A DNA stretch of 64,000 nt from contig NZ_BMXQ01000001.1 of NCBI RefSeq assembly GCF_014651835.1, positions 248,001 through 312,000 on the forward strand, given 5' to 3'. Under the pieces are notes generated by a model. The model was not told where the DNA came from. It saw nothing but the letters and a program-made list of their open reading frames with translations, and searched no databases. Each line of letters starts with the position of its first letter. Position 1 is the first letter of the stretch. The position numbers and the translations under genes were made by a program. Positions 33,487 to 42,425 of the stretch are shown piece after piece. The stretch is from Pigmentiphaga litoralis. GTDB taxonomy: Bacteria > Pseudomonadota > Gammaproteobacteria > Burkholderiales > Burkholderiaceae_B.

Positions 33487-34488
33487 ATGACCCACCGCAC
33501 CACTTTCCTCGCGACATCCACGCGCACTGCCGCTGTCGTGGCCCTGGCTTCCCTGGCCGCTGCGGCGACCAGCACGGCCTACGCTGCCGATCCTTATCCC
33601 AACCATCCCATCCGCATGATCGTCCCGTTCGGCACGGGCAGCGCCACGGACATCCTTGCCCGCATCCTCAGCCAGAAACTGGGCGACGCGGGTATCCAGC
33701 TGGTGGTGGAAAACCGTCCGGGCGCCGGCGGATCCATCGGCACCGGCGTGCTGGCCAAGGCGCCCGCCGATGGTTACACGCTCGCGCTGGTATCGGCGGG
33801 CCATGCCATCAACGCGACGCTCTACCCCAAGCTGCCCTACGACACCATCAAGGACTTCTCGGCCGTCTCGCTCGTGGCTTCCATCCCGAACGTGCTGGTG
33901 GTCGATGCCGCCAGCCCCTATAAAAGCGTGAAAGACTTGCTGGCGGCGGCCGGCGCCAAGCCTGGCACCATCAACTTCGCCTCGGCCGGCACCGGCAGCT
34001 CGACGCATCTGAGCGGTGAATTGCTCAAGAGCCTGGGGAAAGTTGACATCGTCCACGTTCCGTACAAAGGAACGGGCGAAGCGTTGACCGACGTCATGGC
34101 CGGCCGCGTGCAATTGATGCTCGCACCTACCGTGTCGGCGGTGCCGTTCGTCGAACAGGGCCGCCTGCGCGCCCTGGGTGTGACCACCGAAAAGCGTGCC
34201 GCCGCGCTGCCCAATGTGCCGACGCTGGCCGAAGCCGGCGTGCCCAACTACGCCTTCGATTCGTGGTTCGGCATCCTGGCCCCGGCGGGCACGCCACGCG
34301 ACGTGATCAAGCGGCTCAATACCGAAGTGGTCAAGGCGCTGGCCCTGCCCGACGTGAAGGAAAAGCTGCTGACGCTGGGCGCCGAAGCTACGCCGTCGAC
34401 GCCGGAAGCCTTCGACACCTTCATCGCGTCGGAAGTCACCAAGCTCGCGCCCGTGGTGCGCCAGTCGGGCGCGTCGGCGTCCAACTGA
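33487..34488 (+). CDS. Bug/TctC-type periplasmic solute-binding protein
   Basis: A 333-residue tripartite tricarboxylate transporter receptor. The signal peptide (1 to about 33, ending STAYA) is followed by DPYPNHPIRMIVPFGTGSATDILARILSQKLG. Also seen are VENRPGAGGSIGTG, KAPADGYTL, VHVPYKGTGEALTDVMAGRVQLML and FGILAPAGTPRDVIKRLN. No membrane partner genes (tctA/tctB) are nearby. An operator of the dioxygenase cluster precedes it, so it probably captures the carboxylated or aromatic substrate of that cluster. A strong GGAGAGAGACA lies upstream of ATG 33487. Confidence 0.92.
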   Translation: MTHRTTFLATSTRTAAVVALASLAAAATSTAYAADPYPNHPIRMIVPFGTGSATDILARILSQKLGDAGIQLVVENRPGAGGSIGTGVLAKAPADGYTLALVSAGHAINATLYPKLPYDTIKDFSAVSLVASIPNVLVVDAASPYKSVKDLLAAAGAKPGTINFASAGTGSSTHLSGELLKSLGKVDIVHVPYKGTGEALTDVMAGRVQLMLAPTVSAVPFVEQGRLRALGVTTEKRAAALPNVPTLAEAGVPNYAFDSWFGILAPAGTPRDVIKRLNTEVVKALALPDVKEKLLTLGAEATPSTPEAFDTFIASEVTKLAPVVRQSGASASN

Positions 34489-34527
34489 TCGTCGCAGGCC
34501 CCGGTGGGCCGGCGAACCAGCGTTGTG

Positions 34528-34554
34528 GCCGCGCGTCAGCACGTGGCGCGCGGC
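34528..34554 (+). terminator. GC-rich hairpin after the Bug receptor gene
   Basis: Perfect 8-bp arms GCCGCGCG and CGCGCGGC with an 11-base loop, 40 bp past the stop at 34488. It lacks a T-run, so termination is uncertain. It separates the Bug gene from the LacI gene. Confidence 0.35.
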
Positions 34555-34657
34555 TCACCGCGGCGGCAGGCGGGCGGATGCGAACTCGCCGCCGCATTAG
34601 AATGTCGGGCGGGGCAGGTCCCCGTAACGGCACAGCGGCGGGAGACGCGCACCATCT

Positions 34658-35740
34658 ATGCAACGTAAGCGGTTGACTCTGAAAGACCTGGCCCATCAGC
34701 TGGGCGTGCACTATTCGACCGTTTCGCGCGTCATGAATCCGGCCACGCGGCACATGGTAGCGGTCGATGTGGCCGCGCGGGTGATGCAGGCGGCCGACGA
34801 CCTCGGCTTTCGTCCCAACCGCGTCGCGGCCGGACTGCGCACGGGCCGCTCGCGCCTGGTCGGCGTGGTCCTGCCCGACATCGGCAACCCCATCTTTCCC
34901 TCCATTTTGTGGGGCCTGGAGCAGGTCCTGGCCGAGCAGGGCTACGTGCCCATCGTCGTCAACGTCGGCGCCGACACGCAGCGCCAGCGGTTCATCATCG
35001 ACCAGATGGTCGGCCGTCAGGTCGACGGCCTGGTCCTGGCCACGGCCGAACGCGACGACGCGATCCTCGATCACTGCGTCAAGGAAGGCATACCGGTTGT
35101 GATCGTCAACCGGGGAGAAGACATCGGCCGCGTGTCCTGCGTCGTCAGCGACAACCGCCTGGCAATGCGCCTGACGGTCGATCATCTGGTCGGCCTCGGC
35201 CATCGCAAGATCGGCCAGATCAGCGGACCGCACACCCTGTCCACCGGCTTTCTGCGCAAGGAAGGCTTCATCGATGCCGTCAAGGCCAACGGCCTGAAAA
35301 AGGCGCAGTGGGTCAGCATCGACAGCACCGCCTACACCCGCGAAGCCGGGCAGGTGGCCTGCGCGGCATTGCTCGACAGGCTGCCCGGCCTGACGGCGAT
35401 TGCAGCCAGCAACGACCTGGTGGCGCTTGGTTGTTATGACGTGCTGCGCAGCAGGGGGCTGCGCTGCCCCGAAGACATCTCGGTGGTCGGCCACAACGAC
35501 ATGCCGTTCGTCGACGCCCTCTATCCCGCCCTGACCACCATCCGCATTCCGCTGCGCGAGATGGGCGCCCACGCCGGCCGCCTGATCCTGCAACGGATCG
35601 CCGAGCCTGCGTCCGACGGCGTCAGCATCGTGCTGCGTCCGGAACTGATCGTACGTGGGTCGACGGCGGCGCCGGCGGCAGAGGGGAAGGTCAGTTCTGC
35701 CAAAGTCGCTGCCGCCAAATCCACGCTTGCGAAAACCTAG
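34658..35740 (+). CDS. LacI-family transcriptional regulator
   Basis: A 360-residue regulator. The HTH and hinge are clear: LTLKDLAHQLGVHYSTVSRVMNP (6-28), then hinge VAAGLRTGRSRLVGVVLPD. The periplasmic-binding-like effector domain spans about 62-340, with a C-terminal Ala/Lys-rich tail. It lies at the end of the dioxygenase cluster, and two operators with LacI/GalR geometry (29520 and 33365) precede the two transcription units. It is therefore the likely repressor, induced by a pathway compound. No copy of the operator is seen just before its own gene. Confidence 0.92.
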   Translation: MQRKRLTLKDLAHQLGVHYSTVSRVMNPATRHMVAVDVAARVMQAADDLGFRPNRVAAGLRTGRSRLVGVVLPDIGNPIFPSILWGLEQVLAEQGYVPIVVNVGADTQRQRFIIDQMVGRQVDGLVLATAERDDAILDHCVKEGIPVVIVNRGEDIGRVSCVVSDNRLAMRLTVDHLVGLGHRKIGQISGPHTLSTGFLRKEGFIDAVKANGLKKAQWVSIDSTAYTREAGQVACAALLDRLPGLTAIAASNDLVALGCYDVLRSRGLRCPEDISVVGHNDMPFVDALYPALTTIRIPLREMGAHAGRLILQRIAEPASDGVSIVLRPELIVRGSTAAPAAEGKVSSAKVAAAKSTLAKT

Positions 35741-35752
35741 ACGTCTCAGCAA

Positions 35753-35797
35753 AAAGCCTGCGGCCGCCGGATGTTGACTCCGGCGTCCGCAGGCTTT
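35753..35797. terminator. Bidirectional terminator between lacI-type and Bug genes
   Basis: Arms AAAGCCTGCGG and CCGCAGGCTTT form an 11-bp stem with flanking A and T stretches on either side. It lies 12 bp after the regulator stop and 18 bp from the converging Bug stop, so it can serve both strands. Confidence 0.85.
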
Positions 35798-35815
35798 GTT
35801 TAAACCCAACGACCC

Positions 35816-36850
35816 TCAGTTGATCGTCGCTCCCGTGTCCTTCGCCACTTTGCCCCACTTCACATACTCGGCGGCCAGCAATTCACCGAAGGCTTGCGGC
35901 GTGGACGGCGTCGGCTCGACGCCGGCTTCGGCCAGTTGCTTGGCCGTGTCCGGCGCGGCCAGCGCCTTGGCGACTTCGCTGTTGAGGCGGGTCACGATCT
36001 CGGGCGGCGTGCCGGCGGGCGCCAGCAGGCCCAGCCAGACCGACGCGTTGTAGCCCGTCAGGCCGGACTCGTTCAGCGTTGGCACGTTCGGCATTTGGGG
36101 CGAACGCGCGTCGGTCGTGACAGCCAGCGCCTTCAGCCGCCCGGCGTTGACCTGCTGGATCGCAATCGGAATGCCCACGAAGCCCATCTGCACCTGACCG
36201 CTGACGAGGTCGGCGGTGGCCTGCCCGCTGCCGCGATAGGGCACATGATTGATCGGCGCCTGGGTCATGTTCGCGAACAAGGCGCCGGCCAGGTGCTGCG
36301 TGCTGCCGTTGCCCGATGACGCGTAATTGACCTCGCCCGGCTTGGACTTGGTGTAGGCCACCAGATCCTTGACGGTCGACGCCGGCACGGTTGCATTGGT
36401 CACCAGCACATAGGGCGCTTCGACCATCTTGCCGATTGGCACGAAGCTCTTCAACGCGTCATACGGCAGCGACTTGTACAAGAACGGGCCGATCACGTGG
36501 GTCGTTGACACCATCAACAAGGTGTAGCCGTCGGGCGAGGCCTTGGCGGCCAGGTCGGCGCCGATGGTCGAGCCCGCACCCGGGCGATTGTCGATGATGA
36601 TGGTCTGGCCCAGCGACTGGCCCAGCTTGATCGACAGGATACGCGCCACCACGTCGGTGAAGCCGCCTGGCGAAAATGGCACCACGATCTTGATCTGCCG
36701 CGACGGGTAATTCCCGGCCGGCTCCACCACGGTCTGCGCCACGCTGAGGGACGTTGCCGAACTTGCGCACACGGCCGCCAGCGCCATCGCCACACGAAGA
36801 CGACCGACGCGGGGGCCGCTGCGGAGCGCCCCGACCCTGCCGGCGGTCAT
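35816..36850 (-). CDS. Bug/TctC-type periplasmic solute-binding protein
   Basis: A 344-residue receptor. The signal peptide (VAMALAAVCASSATSLSVAQ, ending near residue 43) is preceded by a basic stretch. The Bug fold follows: YPSRQIKIVVPFSPGGFTDVVARILS, IDNRPGAGSTIGADLAAKASPDGYTLL, INHVPYRGSGQATADLVSGQVQMGF and WLGLLAPAGTPPEIVTRLN. ATG 36850 overlaps the hydrolase stop (ATGA). The pair is thus translationally coupled, suggesting the receptor binds the hydrolase's substrate or product. Confidence 0.9.
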   Translation of the reverse strand: MTAGRVGALRSGPRVGRLRVAMALAAVCASSATSLSVAQTVVEPAGNYPSRQIKIVVPFSPGGFTDVVARILSIKLGQSLGQTIIIDNRPGAGSTIGADLAAKASPDGYTLLMVSTTHVIGPFLYKSLPYDALKSFVPIGKMVEAPYVLVTNATVPASTVKDLVAYTKSKPGEVNYASSGNGSTQHLAGALFANMTQAPINHVPYRGSGQATADLVSGQVQMGFVGIPIAIQQVNAGRLKALAVTTDARSPQMPNVPTLNESGLTGYNASVWLGLLAPAGTPPEIVTRLNSEVAKALAAPDTAKQLAEAGVEPTPSTPQAFGELLAAEYVKWGKVAKDTGATIN

Positions 36851-37779
36851 GCATCCTCTCCGACATAGACCGGGTCTGCCTGCGTCAGGAAACCATGCAG
36901 GATGTGATAGACCATCCGGTAGTTCTTCTGCTGAAAGCTGGCGTGCGAAATGCCCTTCATCACCGTGAACTGCTTGTCCATGTCGGGCAGCAGCGCAAAG
37001 AACTCGATCAGGTCTTCGATGCTTGCGATCCCGTCGTACTCGCCGCGCATCAGCAGGGTCGGCACGTTCAGTTTCTTCGGGTCGATCAGCGGCAGCTTCG
37101 AGCACATGTCCACATACGTGCCTGTGGGCATGGAATCGTCCAGCGTCAGGATCGCATCGGCGAATGCCTCGACGGTCGTATCATCGGCGCACCCTGCGTG
37201 GTCGCGTGAAAAAATGCTTCGCACGAATGCGCGGTCGATCGGGCGGCGATTGTTCTTCTGGAAGTCGGCCAGCTTCTTCTTGCGCTCGTCCAGCGTGGGG
37301 CTGCCCTTGCCGGTCCAGACGAAGGCGTCGAGCGCCAGGCGGGCCACGCGGTCAGGATTGCGCTGCGCGAACAGGGCGGCTTTGAGCGCGCCCGACGAGA
37401 TGCCGTACAGGTGCAGCTTTTTGGCGCCGGTGGTCTGTTCAATGTATTTGGCGCCGGCTTCGAGGTCGTCCGCGCCGTTCGAGATGTCGAAGTTGATGGG
37501 GCGGCTCTTGTCCGACCGTCCGTAGCCTTCGTTGTCCATGACCCAGGTGTCGAAGCCCCGTTCACGGAACCAGTCCATGGCCGATGAATCCGGACGGCCA
37601 GGCACGGTCAGGTCAACGGTAGGTTGGCCGGCCATGGACGATCCGTGAACAAACAGGAGAGTGCCGGCAGGCTGGGTGCCTTCGGCGCGTGGCTTGTTCC
37701 AGAGGAACAGTTTGACGTCGCCCTTCTTGATCCAATGCTCCGTGCCGCCCGTCCACACCACCGATGGGGTTGCGCTCAT
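36847..37779 (-). CDS. Alpha/beta hydrolase
   Basis: A 310-residue hydrolase. The oxyanion-hole region is LLFVHGSSMAGQ, the nucleophile elbow GISSG has S128, the acid is in MRGEYDGIAS, and the catalytic His is in MKGISHASFQ. No signal peptide, so cytoplasmic. It begins at ATG 37779 and is first in a two-gene unit with the Bug receptor. The upstream DNA carries several ATTGGT-type inverted repeats. Likely an esterase or lactonase for an imported compound; substrate unknown. Confidence 0.85.
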   Translation of the reverse strand: MSATPSVVWTGGTEHWIKKGDVKLFLWNKPRAEGTQPAGTLLFVHGSSMAGQPTVDLTVPGRPDSSAMDWFRERGFDTWVMDNEGYGRSDKSRPINFDISNGADDLEAGAKYIEQTTGAKKLHLYGISSGALKAALFAQRNPDRVARLALDAFVWTGKGSPTLDERKKKLADFQKNNRRPIDRAFVRSIFSRDHAGCADDTTVEAFADAILTLDDSMPTGTYVDMCSKLPLIDPKKLNVPTLLMRGEYDGIASIEDLIEFFALLPDMDKQFTVMKGISHASFQQKNYRMVYHILHGFLTQADPVYVGEDA

Positions 37780-37840
37780 GTGCCTGTCTCCTGATCGTGG
37801 CGACGCCCGTGCGTGCCGACTTTATTGTGGATTGGTATAA

Positions 37841-37862
37841 ATTGGTTCGATATCTAACCAAT
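37841..37862. promoter_or_regulatory. Operator-like inverted repeat upstream of the hydrolase/Bug operon
   Basis: Perfect 7-bp arms ATTGGTT and AACCAAT with an 8-bp spacer, 62 bp before the hydrolase start. A third half-site ATTGGT lies 10 bp away at 37831. The geometry fits a GntR- or TetR-type dimer, but no such gene is adjacent. Confidence 0.5.
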
Positions 37863-37954
37863 AGGCGAACTTTGGTACCAGCTCGGCCGTTTGTCAATCA
37901 GGAAATAAGAGGCCAAGTCAGCGGTTACAAGCGTGGGAGACTTGCTTAATTGAA

Positions 37955-37966
37955 GACCAATTGGTC
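37955..37966. promoter_or_regulatory. Palindrome GACCAATTGGTC
   Basis: A perfect 12-bp palindrome that shares the CCAAT/ATTGG half-site with the repeat at 37841. It may be a second site for the same regulator about 100 bp further upstream. Confidence 0.35.
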
Positions 37967-38089
37967 CGGTCAACCGAACGACCAGACGAAAAAAAGGGCG
38001 CTGCCGATGCGCGGCGCGCCCCTCCGTGACCAGCGGACAATCGGTCGTCTGCTGATCGATCAGCCGTCGGTCTATCAACCGCCGATGGT

Positions 38090-40003
38090 TCAGCCGTCGA
38101 TGGCTTCCAGTTCCCCTTGCAGGGTCAGCCATTCCTCTTCCAGCACTTCCAGCTGCTTGCCGGCTTCGCCATGCTCCAGCAGGACCTTGCGCCGTTCTTC
38201 CTTGCGCGCGTCGTCGTACAGCGTGGGATCCGCGATCAGCGTATCCAGTTCTTTTTTCCGGGCTTCGAAGGTCGCCATCGCCGTCTCGACTTTTTTCAGT
38301 CGGGCTTCAAGTGGCTTCTTCAGCACCGACATGCGTTGACGCGTTTCCGCATCGGCGCGGCGCTGCGCCTTGCGATCGAGCTCGGGCAACGCGTCATCGC
38401 CACCGTCCAGCCTGACCGGCGGGGGCGCCTCGGACCGGCGGGTCGCCAGCCAGTCGCGATAGTCTTCCAGGTCGCCATCGAATTCCTGAACGTTGCCATC
38501 GGCAACGATCCAGAAACTGTCGACCGTCGTGCGCAGCAGATGCCGGTCATGCGACACCAGCAGCATGGTCCCTTCGAACTCGGCCAGGGCTTCGGTCAGG
38601 GCTTCGCGGGTATCGACGTCCAGATGGTTGCTTGGCTCGTCCAGCAGCAGCAGATTGGGCTTTTTCCACACCACCAGCGCCAGGGCCAGGCGGGCTTTTT
38701 CGCCGCCCGACATGGGCTTGACCTTGGCCGTGGCAAAGTCGCCTGAAAAGCCAAAGCCGCCCAGATAGTTGCGCAGTTCCTGCTCGCGCGTGTCGGGTGC
38801 GATGCGCGCCAGGTGCTGCATGGGGGTGGCTTCGGGGTCGAGGATGTCCAGCTGATGCTGCGCGAAATACCCGACCTCCAGGCCACGTGCTTCCTTGCTC
38901 TGACCGCTCAAGGGCGCCAGTTCACCGGCCAGGGTTTTGACCAGCGTACTCTTGCCCGCGCCGTTCGCGCCCAGGATGCCGATTCGCGCGCCGGCCCGCA
39001 CCGACAGCTTCACATCGCGCAGAATCGGGGTGTCGCCATAGCCTGCGCTGACCCTGTCCAGGGACAGCAGCGGGTCCGGCATCTGGGTGGGGGACGGAAT
39101 CGTGATGTGGATGCCCGAGGCGGCGCGCACCGGCGCCAGCAACTGCATCCGCGCCAGCGCCTTGACGCGGCTCTGCGCCTGCTTGGCCTTGCTTGCCTTG
39201 GCCTTGAAGCGGTCAATGAACTTCTGCAAGTGCGCGGCTTCGCGCGATTGGCGATCGAAGGCGATCTGCGTCTGGCGCAGCCGTTCGGCGCGCTGTTCCA
39301 GGAAGTCTTCGTAGCCGCCCTTGTAGCGGACGAGCTTGCTGTCATCGAAGTGCAAAATGGTCTTGGCCACCGAATCCAGAAATTCGGTGTCATGCGAGAT
39401 CACCATGACCGTGCCCGCATAACTGGTCAGCCAGCGCTCGAGCCACAGCATGGCGTCAAGGTCCAGATGGTTGGTCGGCTCGTCCAGCAACAGCAGGTCT
39501 GAAGGCGCCATCAGCGCGCGCGCCAGGTTCAGGCGCATGCGCCAGCCGCCCGAAAAACTCGCCACGGGTTGCGTGAACTCGTCGAACGCAAAACCCAGTC
39601 CGACCAGCAACTGTTCGGCGCGCGATTGCGCCGAAAAGGCGCCCGCATCGAACAGTTCCGCTTCCAGTTCGGCCAGCCGCAGCCCGTCGTGTTCCGCATC
39701 GACGGTCGCCCGTTCGTGCTGCAGGCGACGCAGTCGGGTATCGCCGTCCATCACGAACTCGATGGCCAGGCGATCGGTGTCATCGATCTCTTGTGCGATC
39801 GACGCGATCTGCCAGGTGGCCGGAATCACCACCTGTCCGGCATCGGTATCCAGGTGCCCGTTCAGCAAGGCGAACAGCGTCGATTTGCCTGCGCCGTTGG
39901 CGCCAACGATGCCGACGCGCTCGCCTGGATGCACGACAAATTCCGCGTTCTCCAGCAGCACCTTGGTGCCGCGCCTGAGGGTAATGCCAGATGCTCGTAT
40001 CAC
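38090..40003 (-). CDS. ABC-F family ATPase (YheS-like)
   Basis: A 637-residue soluble protein with two ABC domains. The first Walker A is GANGAGKSTLFALLNG, the signatures are FSGGWRMRLNLAR and MSGGEKARLALA, and Walker B with DEPTNHLDLDAM and DEPSNHLDVD. The linker between the domains (FDRQSREAAHLQKFIDRFKAKASKAKQAQSR) is the ABC-F tRNA-interaction motif. A C-terminal coiled coil (about 545-637) follows. ABC-F proteins act on the ribosome rather than in transport. A GTG start at 40003 gives MIRASGITLRRGTKVLL. It follows prmB by 46 bp on the same strand; both act on the translation machinery. Confidence 0.92.
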   Translation of the reverse strand: MIRASGITLRRGTKVLLENAEFVVHPGERVGIVGANGAGKSTLFALLNGHLDTDAGQVVIPATWQIASIAQEIDDTDRLAIEFVMDGDTRLRRLQHERATVDAEHDGLRLAELEAELFDAGAFSAQSRAEQLLVGLGFAFDEFTQPVASFSGGWRMRLNLARALMAPSDLLLLDEPTNHLDLDAMLWLERWLTSYAGTVMVISHDTEFLDSVAKTILHFDDSKLVRYKGGYEDFLEQRAERLRQTQIAFDRQSREAAHLQKFIDRFKAKASKAKQAQSRVKALARMQLLAPVRAASGIHITIPSPTQMPDPLLSLDRVSAGYGDTPILRDVKLSVRAGARIGILGANGAGKSTLVKTLAGELAPLSGQSKEARGLEVGYFAQHQLDILDPEATPMQHLARIAPDTREQELRNYLGGFGFSGDFATAKVKPMSGGEKARLALALVVWKKPNLLLLDEPSNHLDVDTREALTEALAEFEGTMLLVSHDRHLLRTTVDSFWIVADGNVQEFDGDLEDYRDWLATRRSEAPPPVRLDGGDDALPELDRKAQRRADAETRQRMSVLKKPLEARLKKVETAMATFEARKKELDTLIADPTLYDDARKEERRKVLLEHGEAGKQLEVLEEEWLTLQGELEAIDG

Positions 40004-40049
40004 GTCAACGGACTGCTTTCAAAAGATGCCTGATTAAAGAAGATTCTGC

Positions 40050-40955
40050 TTACAGCAACTGGTCCTGGCGCAGCATCAGCACCTGGTCGTCGCCGGCCGA
40101 CGTGCTCAGCCACACGGGTTCGAGCTCAGGAAACGCCTGCTCGAAGAACGCGCGTTCATGCCCGATCTCCAGGACCAGGATGCCGTGCGGTTGCAGGTAG
40201 GCCGCGGCCTGGTCCAGCAGCACACGAATCAGGTCCATGCCATCGGCGCCACCGGCCAGCGCCATGTCAGGCTCGTGCAGATATTCCGGGGGCAGGGCGG
40301 CCATTGACGACGCATTCACATACGGCGGGTTGCACAGGATCACGTCATAGCGCGCGGGCGGCAAGGTCTCGAACAGATTCGATTCATGCAGCATCACGCG
40401 TTCTTGCAGGCCATAGTCATCGACGTTGCGGCGCGCCACTTCCAGCGCATCGGGTGACAGGTCCACGGCATCGACCTGGGCGTGCGGGAAGGTCTCGGCC
40501 GCGACGATCGCCAGGCAGCCCGATCCCGTGCACATGTCGAGCACCCATTCGACCTGGTACGGATCTTCGACCCACGGCGACAGCGCATCGTTCAGCAGTT
40601 CCGCAATGAACGAACGCGGCACGATCACACGCTGGTCCACATAGAATCGGCGGCCATGCAGCCAGGCTTCATTGGTCAGGTAAGGGGCGGGCAGGCGCTC
40701 GTCGATCCGGCGCTGCAGCAGGTCCAGCACCTGGGTGCGCTCGCTGTCCAGCACGGCGGCTTCCAGGAACGGTTCAAGCCGGTCGATGGGCAGATGCAGC
40801 ATGTGCAGCACGATGTAGGCCGCTTCGTCGTACGCGTCCAGCGTGCCGTGTCCGAATACCACGCCCGCGGCGTTCATCCGCGACACGGCATATCGAAGCA
40901 GGTCGCGCACGGTGCGCAGCGCGGCGGTCTCGGCAACAGGAGCCAGGAAAGTCAT
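40050..40955 (-). CDS. prmB: Ribosomal protein L3 N5-glutamine methyltransferase
   Basis: A 301-residue SAM-dependent enzyme that methylates a glutamine of ribosomal protein L3. SAM motif I is VLDMCTGSGCLAIVAAE, and the catalytic NPPYV sits in DVILCNPPYVNAS. The helical N-terminal half with LPAPYLTNEAWLHGRRFYVDQRVIVPRSFIAELL is typical of PrmB rather than PrmC. ATG 40955 is chosen because dapE stops 17 bp upstream; the open frame above it overlaps dapE. Confidence 0.93.
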   Translation of the reverse strand: MTFLAPVAETAALRTVRDLLRYAVSRMNAAGVVFGHGTLDAYDEAAYIVLHMLHLPIDRLEPFLEAAVLDSERTQVLDLLQRRIDERLPAPYLTNEAWLHGRRFYVDQRVIVPRSFIAELLNDALSPWVEDPYQVEWVLDMCTGSGCLAIVAAETFPHAQVDAVDLSPDALEVARRNVDDYGLQERVMLHESNLFETLPPARYDVILCNPPYVNASSMAALPPEYLHEPDMALAGGADGMDLIRVLLDQAAAYLQPHGILVLEIGHERAFFEQAFPELEPVWLSTSAGDDQVLMLRQDQLL

Positions 40956-40972
40956 GATGGGTGTCGCTCCGT

Positions 40973-42121
40973 TCAGGGTTGCGCGGCCAGCAGCGTCTGC
41001 AACGTGCGGCGATAGATGTTCTTGAGCGGATCGAGACTGTCGATGTCGATGCACTCGTTGATCTGGTGAATGGTCGCGTTGATGGGACCGAATTCCACCA
41101 CTTGCGGGCAGATCTGCGCAATGAAGCGGCCGTCCGACGTGCCGCCCGTGGTCGACAATTCGGCCGCCACACCCGTCTCGGCAGCAATCGCGTCGGTCAG
41201 CGCCGCGCACAGCGTGCCCTTGGGCGTCAGGAAAGGCAGACCGCTCAGGTTCCACGCAATGTGCGTGTCCAGGCCATGGCGACCCAGCAGTTCCTGCACC
41301 CGCGCCTTCAACCCGTCGGCAGTGCTTTCGGTCGAAAAGCGGAAATTGAAATCGATCACGGCGTCGCCGGGAACCACGTTCGTCGCGCCGGTACCGCTAT
41401 GGAAGTTCGACACCTGGAAGGTCGTAGGCGGAAAGTATTCGTTGCCCTGGTCCCAAACCGTGGTGGCCAGTTCGGCCAATGCCGGCGCCACCAGGTGGAT
41501 CGGGTTGCGGGCCTTTTCGGGATACGCCACATGGCCCTGCTTGCCCTTGACCGTCAGCTTGCCCGAGAGCGAGCCGCGGCGGCCGTTCTTGATCGTGTCG
41601 CCGAACCTTGTGGCCGATGTGGGTTCGCCCACGATACAGAAGTCGGGCTTCTGGTCACGCGCCACCAGCAGTTCGCAGACCTTGACCGTACCGTCGGTGG
41701 CCGGACCTTCTTCGTCTGATGTAATCAGCAGGCCGATCGACCCGGTGTGATCCGGATGCGCTGCCACGAATTCCTCGGCCGCCACCACGAACGCCGCGAT
41801 CGAGCTTTTCATGTCGGCCGCGCCACGGCCATACAGCTTGCCGTCGGTAATGGTGGGCACGAAGGGATCGGTGCGCCACTGATCGCGCGGCCCGGGCGGC
41901 ACGACATCGGTATGGCCCGCGAAGATGGCAAGCGGCGCGGTGGTGCCGCGGCGCGCCCACAGGTTCACGACGCCCCCGCTGGCGATGGTTTCGCACACGA
42001 AGCCGGCCGCCGACAGCCGCGCGACCAGCACGGCCTGGCAGCCTTCGTCTTCAGGCGTCACGGACGGGCGGCGGATCAGGTCTTCCACCAGGGACAGCAC
42101 GGGCGAGGCAGGCGAGGTCAT
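40973..42121 (-). CDS. dapE: Succinyl-diaminopimelate desuccinylase
   Basis: A 382-residue Zn-dependent M20 hydrolase giving LL-diaminopimelate for lysine and peptidoglycan. Metal motifs are [39 protein letters not shown] and VGEPTSA; catalytic-domain closure is visible with [19 protein letters not shown] 42121 is used; an in-frame TTG lies 6 bases upstream. It is third in the dapC, dapD, dapE order and is followed by prmB after 17 bp. Confidence 0.95.
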   Translation of the reverse strand: MTSPASPVLSLVEDLIRRPSVTPEDEGCQAVLVARLSAAGFVCETIASGGVVNLWARRGTTAPLAIFAGHTDVVPPGPRDQWRTDPFVPTITDGKLYGRGAADMKSSIAAFVVAAEEFVAAHPDHTGSIGLLITSDEEGPATDGTVKVCELLVARDQKPDFCIVGEPTSATRFGDTIKNGRRGSLSGKLTVKGKQGHVAYPEKARNPIHLVAPALAELATTVWDQGNEYFPPTTFQVSNFHSGTGATNVVPGDAVIDFNFRFSTESTADGLKARVQELLGRHGLDTHIAWNLSGLPFLTPKGTLCAALTDAIAAETGVAAELSTTGGTSDGRFIAQICPQVVEFGPINATIHQINECIDIDSLDPLKNIYRRTLQTLLAAQP

Positions 42122-42425
42122 GTTCAAGGAATCAGTAGCGACTATCTAGGGAAAGCGGAAGGGCGGGCGGCCGGCGCTGCCGGGCCCCGGCGCCTGTTGG
42201 AGCGGGGTGTCGCCAGCAGGGCGGATCGATGCAAGCGGGTCTTGCAACGGCGGGCAGGCCGCCGGTGCAGCCTCCCGCCTGGTTCGGGGCAGGCCGCAAG
42301 CAGCCTGCCGGGTGTTCGTTACCACGCCTTCGACGGCCTGGCAGGGCACGCTTTGCCAGGCATCAAAGCTGCCTGGCAGGGCCTCCGCAGGGGCTGCGTG
42401 GGCAGCCCTACGGGCCCGCAGGACG
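42122..42425. other. GC-rich dapD-dapE spacer with competing hairpins
   Basis: 304 bases without a gene. CCTGGCAGGGC occurs twice (42337-42347 and 42372-42382), with GCCAGGC (42355-42361) between them. The central block can therefore pair with either flank, giving two mutually exclusive hairpins on the dapD-dapE transcript. No T-run follows. It also contains other GC-rich partial repeats. Confidence 0.5.

Larger units (their letters stand above)
37780..38089. other. Intergenic region with repeated ATTGGT elements
   Basis: 310 bases between the hydrolase start and the ABC-F stop. They contain an inverted repeat at 37841-37862, a further direct ATTGGT at 37831, and a palindrome at 37955-37966. 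The region nearest the hydrolase is AT-rich and should hold its promoter. No gene is seen. Confidence 0.6.
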
